Assembly (NCBI GenBank): GCA_963978545.1
Contig: OZ021726.1
Coordinates: 54,791,959-54,855,958, forward strand
Source of the DNA: Linyphia triangularis
Lineage: Eukaryota; Arthropoda; Arachnida; Araneae; Linyphiidae
DNA length: 64,000 bases
Direction of reading: 5' to 3'
This document shows positions 13,825 through 24,375 of the stretch, piece by piece. Every line of letters begins with the position of its first letter. The stretch's first letter is position 1. The notes under the pieces were generated by a model. The model was not told the DNA's origin, ran no database searches, and saw only the letters and a list, made by a program, of their open reading frames with translations. Both the position numbers and the translations under genes were made by a program.

Positions 13825-14620
13825 GAGGAAGTGCCGATACCACAGTTTCACCAGTTACCAAAGCTCTGTAAGGACGAGTATTGTCCCTCTGGTCACCCTT
13901 CTGATATTAATGAAGGTGATAGTGATTATGATGGGATATCTTCAATTCTTCAACATTTCAACTAGTATGAATTAAATGACCTCTCCAGAGATCTCCACTT
14001 TGTAAAATGAAGCTTCTGAATTACTGGCTTCCCGGTTGAAAAAACAAATAAAAAATACTGGAACAAGGAGCCAAAAGTAGTTTTTACCGTACAACAGAAT
14101 AAGATCTTCTAGTCTTCTTCTGTCAAGAAAACAATCTTGTAGTTTGTCACGAAATTAGAGAACTCTTCAAAAAAAGGGGTCTTCCTGAATATTTTCGGGA
14201 TAATTGGCGCCTGTTTATTGACAACTCAAAGTAAAGTTTGAAATGTTCCCTTCCCTTTACAAAATAAGTACAAATGTGGTTCAATACTAATTGCTCATTC
14301 AACAAAAATGAATGAAAAATATAACAACATATCTTTGGTATTGGAAGAGATAAAGTATCATGTATATCAATGGGTGATTTGTGTGGACTTAAAAATGGTA
14401 AACTGTCTCCTTGGACAGCAAAGTGGCTACACAAAATATTCTTGCTTCTTGTAACAAGGTGAAAGATTTCACCAGCATATTAAAACTAGGAAGGACCACT
14501 ACCAAGGAGGATGCGATACGCACATGATGGCAGATTACTACTGGAGTTTTAAAAAGGGACTGTTCCAAAATACCTTCAAGAATGTCACGGAAAAGAAACT
14601 TCTGATGCGTTGATTGACTA
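13825..14620 (+). pseudogene. Decayed, internally deleted copy of an unnamed repetitive arthropod ORF family
   Basis: Several conserved blocks can be read on the + strand in shifting frames. They include GLPEYFRDNWRLFIDNSK (about 14177-14230), WVICVDLKMVNCLLGQQSGY (about 14370-14430), GERFHQHIKTRK (about 14459-14495) and THMMADYYWSFK (about 14519-14555). From memory these match a high-copy ORF family seen in spiders, aphids and Hydra. It is annotated only as an uncharacterised protein, and its mobility is presumed from copy number. In that family a long stretch separates LGQQSGYTK from GERFHQ. Here they are almost adjacent, so the middle of the protein has been deleted. Frameshifts and stops elsewhere show that the copy is dead. 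The minus-strand frame at 14147-14434 is a shadow of it. Function is unknown. Confidence 0.7.
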
Positions 14621-16513
14621 TAGTTAATTTCATCGATGACTTATTCCTCTATATTTGTATGAAACAATACTTCTATAATATAATAGTAAAAAATTCGTGT
14701 TTAGTTTTTTATATGAGTCATTGATTTAACTTAAAATGGAATAATGTATATTTAGGCAATTCTCTGCTGTGCACACGAGACATTTTAGCTCTTTTTTTCT
14801 ACTCGAAAACAAACAGTTATGTTTTTGTCTCATATCACTCCAGTGTTTGACAAAGTTATATTGAAAAATATTTATTTTAACTAGATCAAATATACATTTA
14901 TAAGTCACCAATGCTGTGTCCCGTGCGTCAGTGAATAAAAATGCATATGTGACCTAGTTAAAGTTATAATTTTTTCTTATAACTTTGTTTCCATGTAATA
15001 TTATATCAAATAAAATCATAACTATTATATTCATCCTAATTTTATAATTATTATCTGTTTGCGAGTAGTAAAAAGAGCCAAAATGTCCCGTGCGTCAGAC
15101 AGAATTGTCCATTTCATTAAAATGTTATATCTTAGAAATTCGAACTGATTGGCAAAAACTAATAATATATTTGAGTTCAGGCCATCAAATTCATATGAAA
15201 TCAGCTCCAAATACCCCGGCACCAAAATCATTGTTGGCCTGTGTAATATAATGGAGGCAAAAAAAATATTATGTTTCTGTAGACGAAATTTTCAAAAAAT
15301 TATTATTAAAAAATATTAAAAACTGTTTAATTCGAAAGTTGTATATTATTTTGATTTAGCTTTAACAAAATATCTTTTGAAACAAAAATTAATAAAACAT
15401 GTTAATTATTTTGTCCTTTATAATAGTCTTGTCTTTTTTAAACATCAATCTTAAATTTTCTTGTCCTTACTTAGGTCACTAACCATTCCTTGGAACTTGA
15501 CAAACTTTATGGTGCTTTGTATTTTGAAATTTTTTGGCGCTAAATCTAATTTTGGAGTTAAATCCAATTTTTGTGCTAAATCCAAATATCTAATAATATT
15601 ACGCAGTTGGTATTGAATTTTTTAAAATTTGATTCTGTATTAACACCTACATGACCTTTATAACAAAAAATATGTCAAATAAATTGTAAGAAATGTTTTA
15701 GGAATTGAAAAGGCATTTTCTGTTTATTTTTTCATAAATTAGAAGAAAATATATATTGTTTTTATCGGATTTTTATTGTGATTAGGCAATTTAAAAAGCA
15801 TGTGAGTTTCCAAATTGACATCATATCGTTTTTAATTCATTGCAAGTGGAGAGAACATATTTCTTTTGAACCAGACATAATCAATAACAAACCTAATAAA
15901 TAATGCTAAAGGCAATAATTCAATTCACCTAGCAAAAAATTACTCATCAACCTTTCTGGGAAGCTCTAAAAACAAGAAAATTCAAAATGCCAGACTAAAT
16001 GTTAAAAAAAAGCCATCAAAAAGGAATCTTTTTCTTATTCTATTTGCATTTGATTAAAAAGAAAGAATTTTTTATTCACCCGCTCCTATGTAATGGCGTC
16101 CTTGCTAATTTACAATACGGGGAATTGAGAAACATGAGTTTAATCAGAAGCAACTGCTGAAATTTTGAGAAAGTAGAAGCGAATCGTAAAAAAAGTTACA
16201 GTAATGGAAGAATCTTTCATATCGGAAGATTAAGTACATTAGCGGAAAAGGAGAGTAAATTTCGAATAAAAAATAAAACATCAAGAATAAAAAAAATACA
16301 ACGTGATACTAAAATTAATATAAAAGAACTGTGAATAGATTAACTACATCTTCATATTAATTTCAATAAAAACTATTTTAATTTTAAAAAATAGTATTTT
16401 TTTCTTATCACGTTTTTATTAGTTTTATTTTCTACTATAATAAATCAACAGAAATTTTAAGCATGAATTTTGTATTTAATTTTTATTGATTCTTTCGTCT
16501 CAGTGCCTGCCAT
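14621..16513. other. AT-rich non-coding DNA with a short direct repeat
   Basis: The 13-mer TCCCGTGCGTCAG occurs at about 14919 and again at about 15087. It may mark two related pieces of an old repeat. A related GCACGGGACAT occurs near 26069 on the other strand. No gene is supported. The open frames at 14726-14911 (-) and 15031-15231 (-) match nothing I recognise. Confidence 0.45.
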
Positions 16514-16770
<257 letters not shown>

Positions 16771-17739
16771 TATACTGATACATTTTTTGGTTATATAAAA
16801 AAAAATCATGTTTTTTTTTTTTATATTTAGAAATAATAAATATCGAATTAAAATATAAAAGTATAAAATTAAATAATATAAATGTTATATTAAATAATAA
16901 AAATATTAAATAAAATAATAAAAATATTAAATACCTAATTCTGTTAATTTTGTATAACAATCTGAATTAAGATAACTTAGATGTTTGAACACATCGCATT
17001 CTTATAAATTTTAAATTAAAAAATTATAAAATCAATTAATTTGTTTAACACGCCACTACATTTTCTTTTTCTGAACTTAGTTATTTTAAATAACAAATTT
17101 ATTAATTTAAAGTTTATACTTAGCTGTAGTATCCAATTTTATTTTTAAAAGTTGTAGACAAACTTCTCAAATTAACCCACAACATACTAGAATGTAATGT
17201 CAGAAAGTCTTAGAGACAAATAAATAAAACACATTTAATCCAAATATTTGAATAAATCACCGAAAGTTACAACTAGCAGATGCCAAAGACATCTGACGTG
17301 AAATTAACTCTGCGTTCGAAACTTTAATCGCAACAAAAGACAAACGATTTATACTGCCAAGGTTTTCGGTCTCTCAAAATAATCGATTATCTTTTTCGAT
17401 TATTCTTGACAAAATAAATGTCGCGATCGTTGGGTTATGCATGCACGTTGCTCATCGATTTTAAATGGGATAATGCGTTAGTTATGAAATTTCCGAGGTA
17501 GTGTTGATTTATTTTTATTAAAAAAAATGAAGATTTGTAATACATTTAACTTTTAATGACATCGTCAAAAAAAGTAATTTGTTTTGCCATTCGATTAGAG
17601 CTGAGCAATATTATGAGGGTTTTAAAGAAGTAATTAGAAAGAAACAATTGTACGACATCGCATATAGAAATTGAAATTTTAATAACATTTCGTGGAAATA
17701 TATTGTTAAAGTTAGGCAAACATTTCAAAAGGGACAAGG
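16771..17739. other. Very AT-rich DNA, then a less biased patch at 17320-17480
   Basis: From 16800 to 16940 the sequence is almost only A and T, with ATATTAAATAATAAAA-like phrases. From about 17320 to 17480 it is more balanced, with ATCGATTAT-type motifs, and could be a conserved non-coding element. No gene is supported. The frame at 17546-17737 (-) is not recognisable. Confidence 0.5.
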
Positions 17740-17960
17740 AAATGGTTTGTAAAGGTATAAATAGTAGGTATGTATTGAGTCAAAGATCCCTTCAAATTTT
17801 GGCATATGCGGTCGATATCGATATTATAGGAAGATGTAGACAATAAGTGGCAGAGGACTTTACCGCCCTTGAAGCGGCAACTAAGGAAATGGAACTTGCC
17901 ATCAATTCAGATAAAACCAAATACGTGAAGATACGTAAAAAGTATTCTAAAGTATTCGGA
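17740..17960 (+). pseudogene. Non-LTR retrotransposon reverse transcriptase fragment
   Basis: Reading from 17802 on the + strand gives AYAVDIDIIGR, then an in-frame stop, then VAEDFTALEAATKEMELAIN and SDKTKYV. This is the catalytic palm region of non-LTR reverse transcriptases, whose usual form is AYADDIDIIGR followed by a KTKYM-like block. The second residue of the catalytic YADD pair is changed (YAVD) and a stop follows it, so this copy cannot be active. About 20 further residues upstream are open in the same frame. No 5' part, endonuclease or 3' tail is visible, so this is an internal fragment. The clade cannot be fixed from so little. Confidence 0.8.
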
Positions 17961-17990
17961 CCGTAAGCACCATTTAATCATGAAACTAAG

Positions 17991-20221
17991 CACCAAATGT
18001 TGGTTGCAGCTAAATGGGAACCAATTTTTAGTACAAGGTGGAACAAAATTTTTAACAGTGTAAGTTTATGTTTGAGTAACAACTCTTCTATAAAATAAAT
18101 CCCTTATTTACTAAGATTTTAGTGAATTCTTAAAAAATGTTTAGTGTTATTCACTATTTTAAAGGCCGTAATTGATAGACCCTAAAAATATGGTTTCCTA
18201 GGACATTGGTTGCATTTTAACAATTTGTCGTGATAACTTTGTAATAGAACTTCTCAACTTACTTTTTATAACGAATAAATAAATTATTCACATTGGTTAA
18301 ATTCTTAGCAATAATAGATAAAGAGTATTACGTATTTAAACGAATTTAGGGGAATATTAAATCACCCTCAAATCTCGCTGACGACAAACCCCAGGAAAAA
18401 TAGCAAACGTTCAAGAAATAAATATTTTCACTCATTAACGACTACAAATTCTTTTTTCGCGAAAACGATTTTCGCCACTTAATAAAGAATGTGGCGAACA
18501 GAACCGATTAAATATTAATTGTTCAATGCGATTTACAGGATAAGAAAAAGGGTGATTTCTTCCAAGAGAAACAACTTTTTGACAAATGCTGAAGTATTGC
18601 TACTTTCACTAAGTGCTTCAAAGGGATTTCAATCGGCTTTGCTTGTTACGGAATACTTGAGCATGCAATTTGTAAAGATAGAACTCTGACTGTATGGAAT
18701 TGAAGTGGTGTTTGAGAATCTATTCATGAGTTTTATTTGAACTGAATTGTATGAGAGTGAATGCATTTCTGAAGAGGATTCGTAATTGTACTTTTACTTA
18801 CTTCTTTAAGTATAACTCCAGACTTGGCTTTGCCTACAATCAGTTACTGCCATTTTTAAAAATTATAAAAAAAAAATCTATTTACAATTTGTTCAACTGC
18901 TTAGTTGTTAGACTTTTGTAAGCAAGTTGGTAAATAATAAACTGCTAGCATTCATGTAATAAAAGTTAAAAATGAGTATATGAATAATAAGAATTTAAAA
19001 TATTTAGTGAAACATATGCATTTTTAAAGTATCGGAATCTTTAGTAGGGAAAAAAATTAATTTTCATAAACTAACTGTAAACATTTGATAGTTCATTAAA
19101 TGTTTCTAATTGGGAAACTAAAACCTTAGAAATAAATTTTACATTTTAAAAAAAAACAGTCACACGTGTAATGTAGCAATAAAGAACTATTAATTGCCTC
19201 CAATCAGATTGGGGAGAATTGAAATGTTGGAATAGTTAGTAATTATTCACTAATCGAAATGATCTGAAACAATAAGAAAATTGTTTGTTTATTTTTCTGT
19301 TCTTGTTAATTCTGTTCAGAGAAAAAAAAAAGTTATTAAGAGAAGACATTCTATCAGAACATCTGTTCCCCTCACTTATAGTAAAAGTTTTAATGAATCA
19401 AATGCTTCGATACTTATATTGTAAATGCAATTTACATTTTAAAAGGCTAATGATTTAAAACTTAATAAATTGATTATTTAAAAATGTGTTATTTTGCTTT
19501 ACATTTTGAGTGATATATTCCATCTAACATTTTACATGAAAGCTAGTTATTTAATAAACTGAGAAAAAGTCAGTTCAATACAAAACTATTTATTACAGCT
19601 TCATATATTTCATTTGGAAATCGCACATAGAATTGTACACATTCAAATTAACTATTAAAATATCACACGTTTCTATTAGTAATATTCTCAAAATCGTCCA
19701 TTACCAAATATTGTAAGATCTTGTCAAAAGGATATTCATGAATTTAAGAACGATATAAAAGTCCCCGAAGAAATAAACATTCTGGAGAAAATTCTGAATT
19801 CTGAAATTCCTATTTAATCATGGAACATATTCGACTCTCTTAACAATCCCTAGAGCTCCGGAAAGAAAAGATTTGTTAGTAATATTTAATTTTGAAAATT
19901 CTTAAATGGAACTGTAATACTACTTACATAGATTGATACTGAGTCAATAAGAAATACGTATTTCACTGGAATTCAGGACATATTCAATTCCCAGATGTAT
20001 CCAGAACCGTCTGAATTTAAAAATTCAAAATCCGATCCAACTTGAGACTAGTAAACATAATAAATAATGGCTATTAGAGATCTGGAATGAATATTTTTGA
20101 TTCCTTAGATATTTATTGAAGCTGATCCTTTTCTCTCATGGGAAGAGAATTTACAGCATTTTTAAATTATTGAAGAAATTGATTTATAATGGTACAATGA
20201 GGAAATGAAAGATTTAAAATT
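17991..20221. other. AT-rich non-coding DNA, no gene recognised
   Basis: Nothing in this stretch could be assigned. It holds short A runs and scattered AT-rich phrases but no clear repeat array, inverted repeat or coding frame. Confidence 0.55.
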
Positions 20222-21010
20222 ATGTAAGTTATATTTAAATAAGGAGTACTCTTAAGACTGTAGGGAAGTGCATTTCATTTATCCTCATATATTTTAGATA
20301 CATTCGGGTATTAAGTAATATAACATATATTAAAGATTTTTTTCTTACAAATCAACATTTCAATTTCAGTTCCCGTTAACTATTAATAGTTGTTACAGAA
20401 AACTATGTAAGTTCTAATTCATGAATTTTCTCTAATAATTTTAAAAATGAGAGCAGGAAATCCATTTCAATTTAATTGATAAAATTCAATTGGATCATTT
20501 TAAGCAAGTTACTAGTTTCAATTTAAAAATCTGATAAAAGTTATTAAGCTTAACTAAAGGAATTCAAAATTATAAAATTCAATGTATAGAATTATATTTT
20601 AGAGTATTATTAAGACCATAATGAAGAAAAATGCGTTTATTTTCATAGTATAACTTATATATAAGAAGATTTTCTTTATATAAATCAATATTTCAGTTCC
20701 AAATTTACATTCACTATTAATAATTGCTACACAAAACTATATAAGTGAAGACAGATATGAATTTTATTAAATAGTATCAAAAATAAGACGAAAGAGATAC
20801 ATCTCAATTTAATTTATAAAATTCAATTGAATTACATTAAATAATATAATCAATTTAAAAATCTGATCTAAAAATTCATATTCAAAATGAAAAATTTAAT
20901 TCAAAATTATAAAGTTCAATGTATAGGAAAAAGAATTTTAAGAAGCATGTTTCATTTATGTTTGTAATAAATATTTCAAATATATATATTTTAAAAAAAA
21001 TTATATTTTA
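20222..21010. repeat. Diverged tandem duplication, period about 337 bp
   Basis: The phrase AATTCAAAATTATAAA(A/G)TTC followed by AATGTATAG occurs at 20561 and again at 20898, 337 bp apart. Upstream of each copy the same ordered series of phrases occurs: a TTTCATTTAT or GTTTATTTTCAT block, a TTTCAGTTCC block, CACTATTAATAATTG-like text, TTTAAAAATCTGAT, and ATAAAATTCAATTG. A partial third unit seems to start at about 20929, marked by AAGCATGTTTCATTTATG. The copies are diverged by substitutions and small gaps, so the duplication is old. Confidence 0.7.
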
Positions 21011-21353
21011 TGAGACATTTTTGCAACCCATTTATGAATTAGTTTCTTATGAGAATAAAGCTAAGTCTAAATCAGCTTAACAATTTTGAGTAACTAAAAA
21101 CGATTTCTTTCTAAGGATAAAAGTCGCATACTTGAATGTAAATGTCTAGACAATATAAAAATGTATAACAATTTGCGCCATCTCCTAATATTTCTTGTTG
21201 CTGGAATAAAGCCATAAAGTAATGTAGCCACATCCAAAAGTTTATATTTATTAACAAACATGCTTGAAATTCATCTTCACAGAATTGTGCAGATACCACG
21301 GAGTATACTTATTTAGGATCTAATATTAGATATTTTTAGATTTTTTTGATCTA

Positions 21354-22072
21354 CAGGGTTACTACAAAAGAATCATTCATTTTCGAATCCAGATTTCAAA
21401 AGTATTGTACTTATAAATATGATTAATCTATGAAAATAACCACAAACTATTCAAGTTTTATGCTAACTCTACAAATGTTTTATGTGTGCCCTCCCCCCCC
21501 CCCCTTCTGGTCACACGACACACGTCCAGGCGGTAGTTCAATCCATTCCACTCATTTTGTAGCATGATAGCGTCAATGTTTATCAATGCATCACTGATCC
21601 GTTTCTTCAACTCTTCTATCGTTTTTGGTAGTGGGGGTACATAAACAATGTCCTTATTGTGTCCCCAAAGGAAAAAGTCACACGGCATTAAATCCGGTGA
21701 CCTGGGAGGCCAGGGTAAGAAAGCGAGTTCATTATCACCAACACGGACAATCCAGCGATACCGTGTGACTTCTTCCTTCATGGGACACATTAAGGATATT
21801 GTTTATGTACCCCCACTACCAAAAACGATAGAAGAGCTGAAGAAACGGATCAGTGATGCATTGATGAACATTGACGCGATCATGCTATAAAATGAGTGGA
21901 ATGATTTGAACTACTGCCTAGACATGTGTCGTGTGACCAGGTGGGCACACATAAAACATTTGTAGATTAGCATAAAACTTGAAATTATTTTCATACATCA
22001 ATCATATTTGTAAGTTTAATACTTTGGAATAAATCGGGTTTTGAAGATGAATGATTCTTTTGTAGTAACCCT
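21354..22072. mobile_element. Palindromic fold-back mariner-like (IS630/Tc1/mariner) element
   Basis: Both ends carry the same terminal inverted repeat: GGGTTACTACAAAAGAATCA on the left (from 21355), and its reverse complement on the right, ending in AACCCTA at 22072. TA dinucleotides flank it (21352-21353 and 22073-22074). The symmetry continues inward, so 21354-21667 is an inverted copy of 21782-22072. The unpaired centre (21668-21781) belongs to the left arm's reading frame. Both arms encode the same C-terminal transposase segment, on the - strand in the left arm and the + strand in the right arm, with VYVPPLPKTIEELKKRISDA and the RLDVCRVTR-type end on the left. The element therefore arose by inverted duplication of one transposon end and could only move with help from another copy. 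Confidence 0.85.
21458..21790 (-). pseudogene. C-terminal mariner-like transposase fragment (left arm)
   Basis: The 110-codon minus-strand frame contains PPRSPDLMPCDFFLWG at about residues 28-43. This is the block that holds the third catalytic acidic residue in mariner-type transposases. VYVPPLPKTIEELKKRISDA and the conserved YRLDVCRVTR tail follow. The DNA-binding domain and the first two catalytic aspartates are absent. A C-run expansion (21493-21504) disrupts the tail, giving RRGGGEGTHK where the other arm reads directly on. The start codon is only the first ATG in the open stretch. This is a relic, not a working enzyme. The right arm repeats residues after the catalytic block on the + strand (21782-21890), with a stop at the ATGCTATAA position. 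Confidence 0.8.
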
Positions 22073-23639
22073 ATATATTAGATATTTTTCATAACAATAT
22101 TTACACATTGCTTTACTTAATAGTTTATTGAAAGAAAAAAAAAGAAGAAGAAAAAAAAAACTACTGAGTAAAGAAAGCTCTTAGGCTTTTTGTAAAATAC
22201 CTTATTTGTTTTTGCAGGCTTTATAAAAGTAACTTACTAAACACATTTGTATTTTGTAAATTAACTTTAATGTATAAATATTAAGTTTATAGTAAGCAAA
22301 TGCAAAAATTTACTGAATATATTCTTTACCAATGCATGCCAATTAAATACTTAAACTTATTGTAGAGTTCTGAAAGGAACTCTCAATAATAATTCTTAAT
22401 AGTATTAGAAACCAATAAGTAGTGATATTTTTCAAATCGTATTATTTTTACACTTATTGGCGTTGCTTGGCCAGTGAGAAAGAAAGATTTTGTTTAGTTA
22501 GAGGATGGCAATACTTTCTCACTGTTTTTTAGAATTTTAAAAAACAGTTATAAATTAGTTGTGTTTACGCTCCACAATTTCGCTTCACTCGGTGTAAAAA
22601 TAATATATTATGAATTGGTAAAAAAACTTGTCCAAGATTATAAATTTTTAATCCCTAGATTTGTAATGGAGTCTGATATTTAAAGGTTAAAATAGTTCTT
22701 TGACAGACAATAGTTAATATCAATACTACCTTACTCAATTTATAAGAAATTTTTATGAACATTTTTAAATTTTACAAATTAATTTAAATTTAAATTTTGC
22801 TTAAACTTTTAAATTTGTACTATCGTTTTGTTTCTAGAACCATTTTCTGATATTCTAAATTTTCATGGAATGTGAGTGAGATAAGAGTCATATGAAATGT
22901 TTTAAATTATTTTTAATATTTAGTAACCAATCATTAAATACTTATTCAAAAAGCGTTTGAAATATTCTGTTTTCTTTATTTCTTCTAAAATTTGCTTGTA
23001 GTTCCTATTTATAATGACGTCATATACCATGTCCATCATCACCATATGAACTTAAACAATTGCAATAACATTTATTATAATAAATTAAAATTTTCAATTT
23101 CTTGTAGCTCATCAAAATTTGGGCTTACCGCTTAAACAGACATTTCATTGGTCTGTGTTAAACAAATTTTGAAAACCTCCGAGGTCAAGATTTCCTATTG
23201 ATGACGTCAACTTAATTTCAATTAAAAAAAAAAATCTTTAAATTGGGTATTCGTTCTCAGGTATTTAACATTTATAGAGAAATTACTTTTAATAAATATT
23301 TCTTTTTAGAACCTTTACGAATAAAGATAAGAGCACAAAGAACAAAAAGGTCAGCTTAGTTTTTAAAAAATGATGAAATTAACAGTTCAAAACAGTCTTT
23401 GGCAGCAATTTAATCAAATGAAGTGTAATGAAGAAAACTATGGTAAAGATAGTCTGATGCTGACGTCTTTCTCATGCTAAGTCAATGATAAAAATTAAAA
23501 CAATAATAGCAAAATAGCTATTTTTAACAATTTTTTTTTTTTTTTTTTTTTTTTTTATGCTATATTATTTCCACATTTTCCGAGTATATTCAAGTCAAAT
23601 TTCAGGTGATTCTGATCTGTGGTTCTTTTTTTACTCATT
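22073..23639. other. AT-rich non-coding DNA with small dyads
   Basis: Minor structures are an 11-bp inverted repeat CAGTGAGAAAG / CTTTCTCACTG (22472-22482 and 22514-22524), a CRE-like palindrome TGACGTCA at 23202-23209, and a T26 run at 23531-23556. No gene is supported. The purine-rich run near 22135-22160 is unremarkable. Confidence 0.5.
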
Positions 23640-24375
23640 CTCTATCTTCTTTTTCCATCTCTCTCACTCATTAACTCTTCTTTTCACTCTCTTATTTTCA
23701 CTCACTCTCTCTCGAAATATCTCTCCTTCTCTCATTTCCTTCAATTTATCTTATCTCCATCTCGCCTACCTCTATTCCACTGGTCACACAATAGTGCTTT
23801 AATAAGTACCTATCCTAAAATCTATAACCAGAAATAAAGATTTCAATCATTCTTCAAATGTATTCTTCACTCTCTTTTTCTCCAAATATCTCTCCTCTCT
23901 TTCCCTTCAATTTATCTTTTCTCCATCTCACCTACCTCTATTCCATTGGTCACACAATAGCGCTTTAATAAGTACCTATCCTAAAATCTATAACCAGAAA
24001 TAAAGATTTCAATCATTCTTTAAATGTATCAAATGTATTCTTCAATCTCTCTTTCTCTCGAAATATCTCTCCTCTCTTTCCCTTCAGTTTATCTTTTCTC
24101 CATCTCGCCTGCCTCTATTCCATTGGTCACAAAATAGCGCTTTAATATGTACCTATCCTAAAATCTATAACCAGAAGTTAAGACTTCACTCATTCTTCAA
24201 ATGTATTCTTCACTCTCTCAAAACATATCTCCTCTCTTTCCCTTCAATTTATCTTTTCTCCATCTCGCCTACCTCTATTCCATTGGTCACACAATAGCGC
24301 TTTAATATGTACCTATCCTAAAATCTATAACCAGAAACAAAGACTTCAATCATTCTTCAAATACATCTAATTCAT
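23640..24375. repeat. Pyrimidine-rich tandem array, about 170-bp unit, four copies
   Basis: The anchor TGGTCACA(C/A)AATAG occurs at about 23779, 23947, 24124 and 24294, giving spacings of about 166-177 bp. Each unit has a CT-rich block (TATCTCTCCTCTCTTTCCC-like), then CTCCATCTCGCCTACCTCTA, the anchor, GCTTTAAT(A)AGTACCTATCC, and CAGAAATAAAGA(T/C)TTCA. Copies differ by scattered substitutions and small indels. The two overlapping + frames at 23557-23837 are artefacts of the CT-rich block. Confidence 0.9.

Noticed and set aside
14147..14434. 95-codon minus-strand open frame
   Set aside because: It lies antisense to the readable conserved blocks of the 13.8-14.6 kb pseudogene and has no motif of its own.
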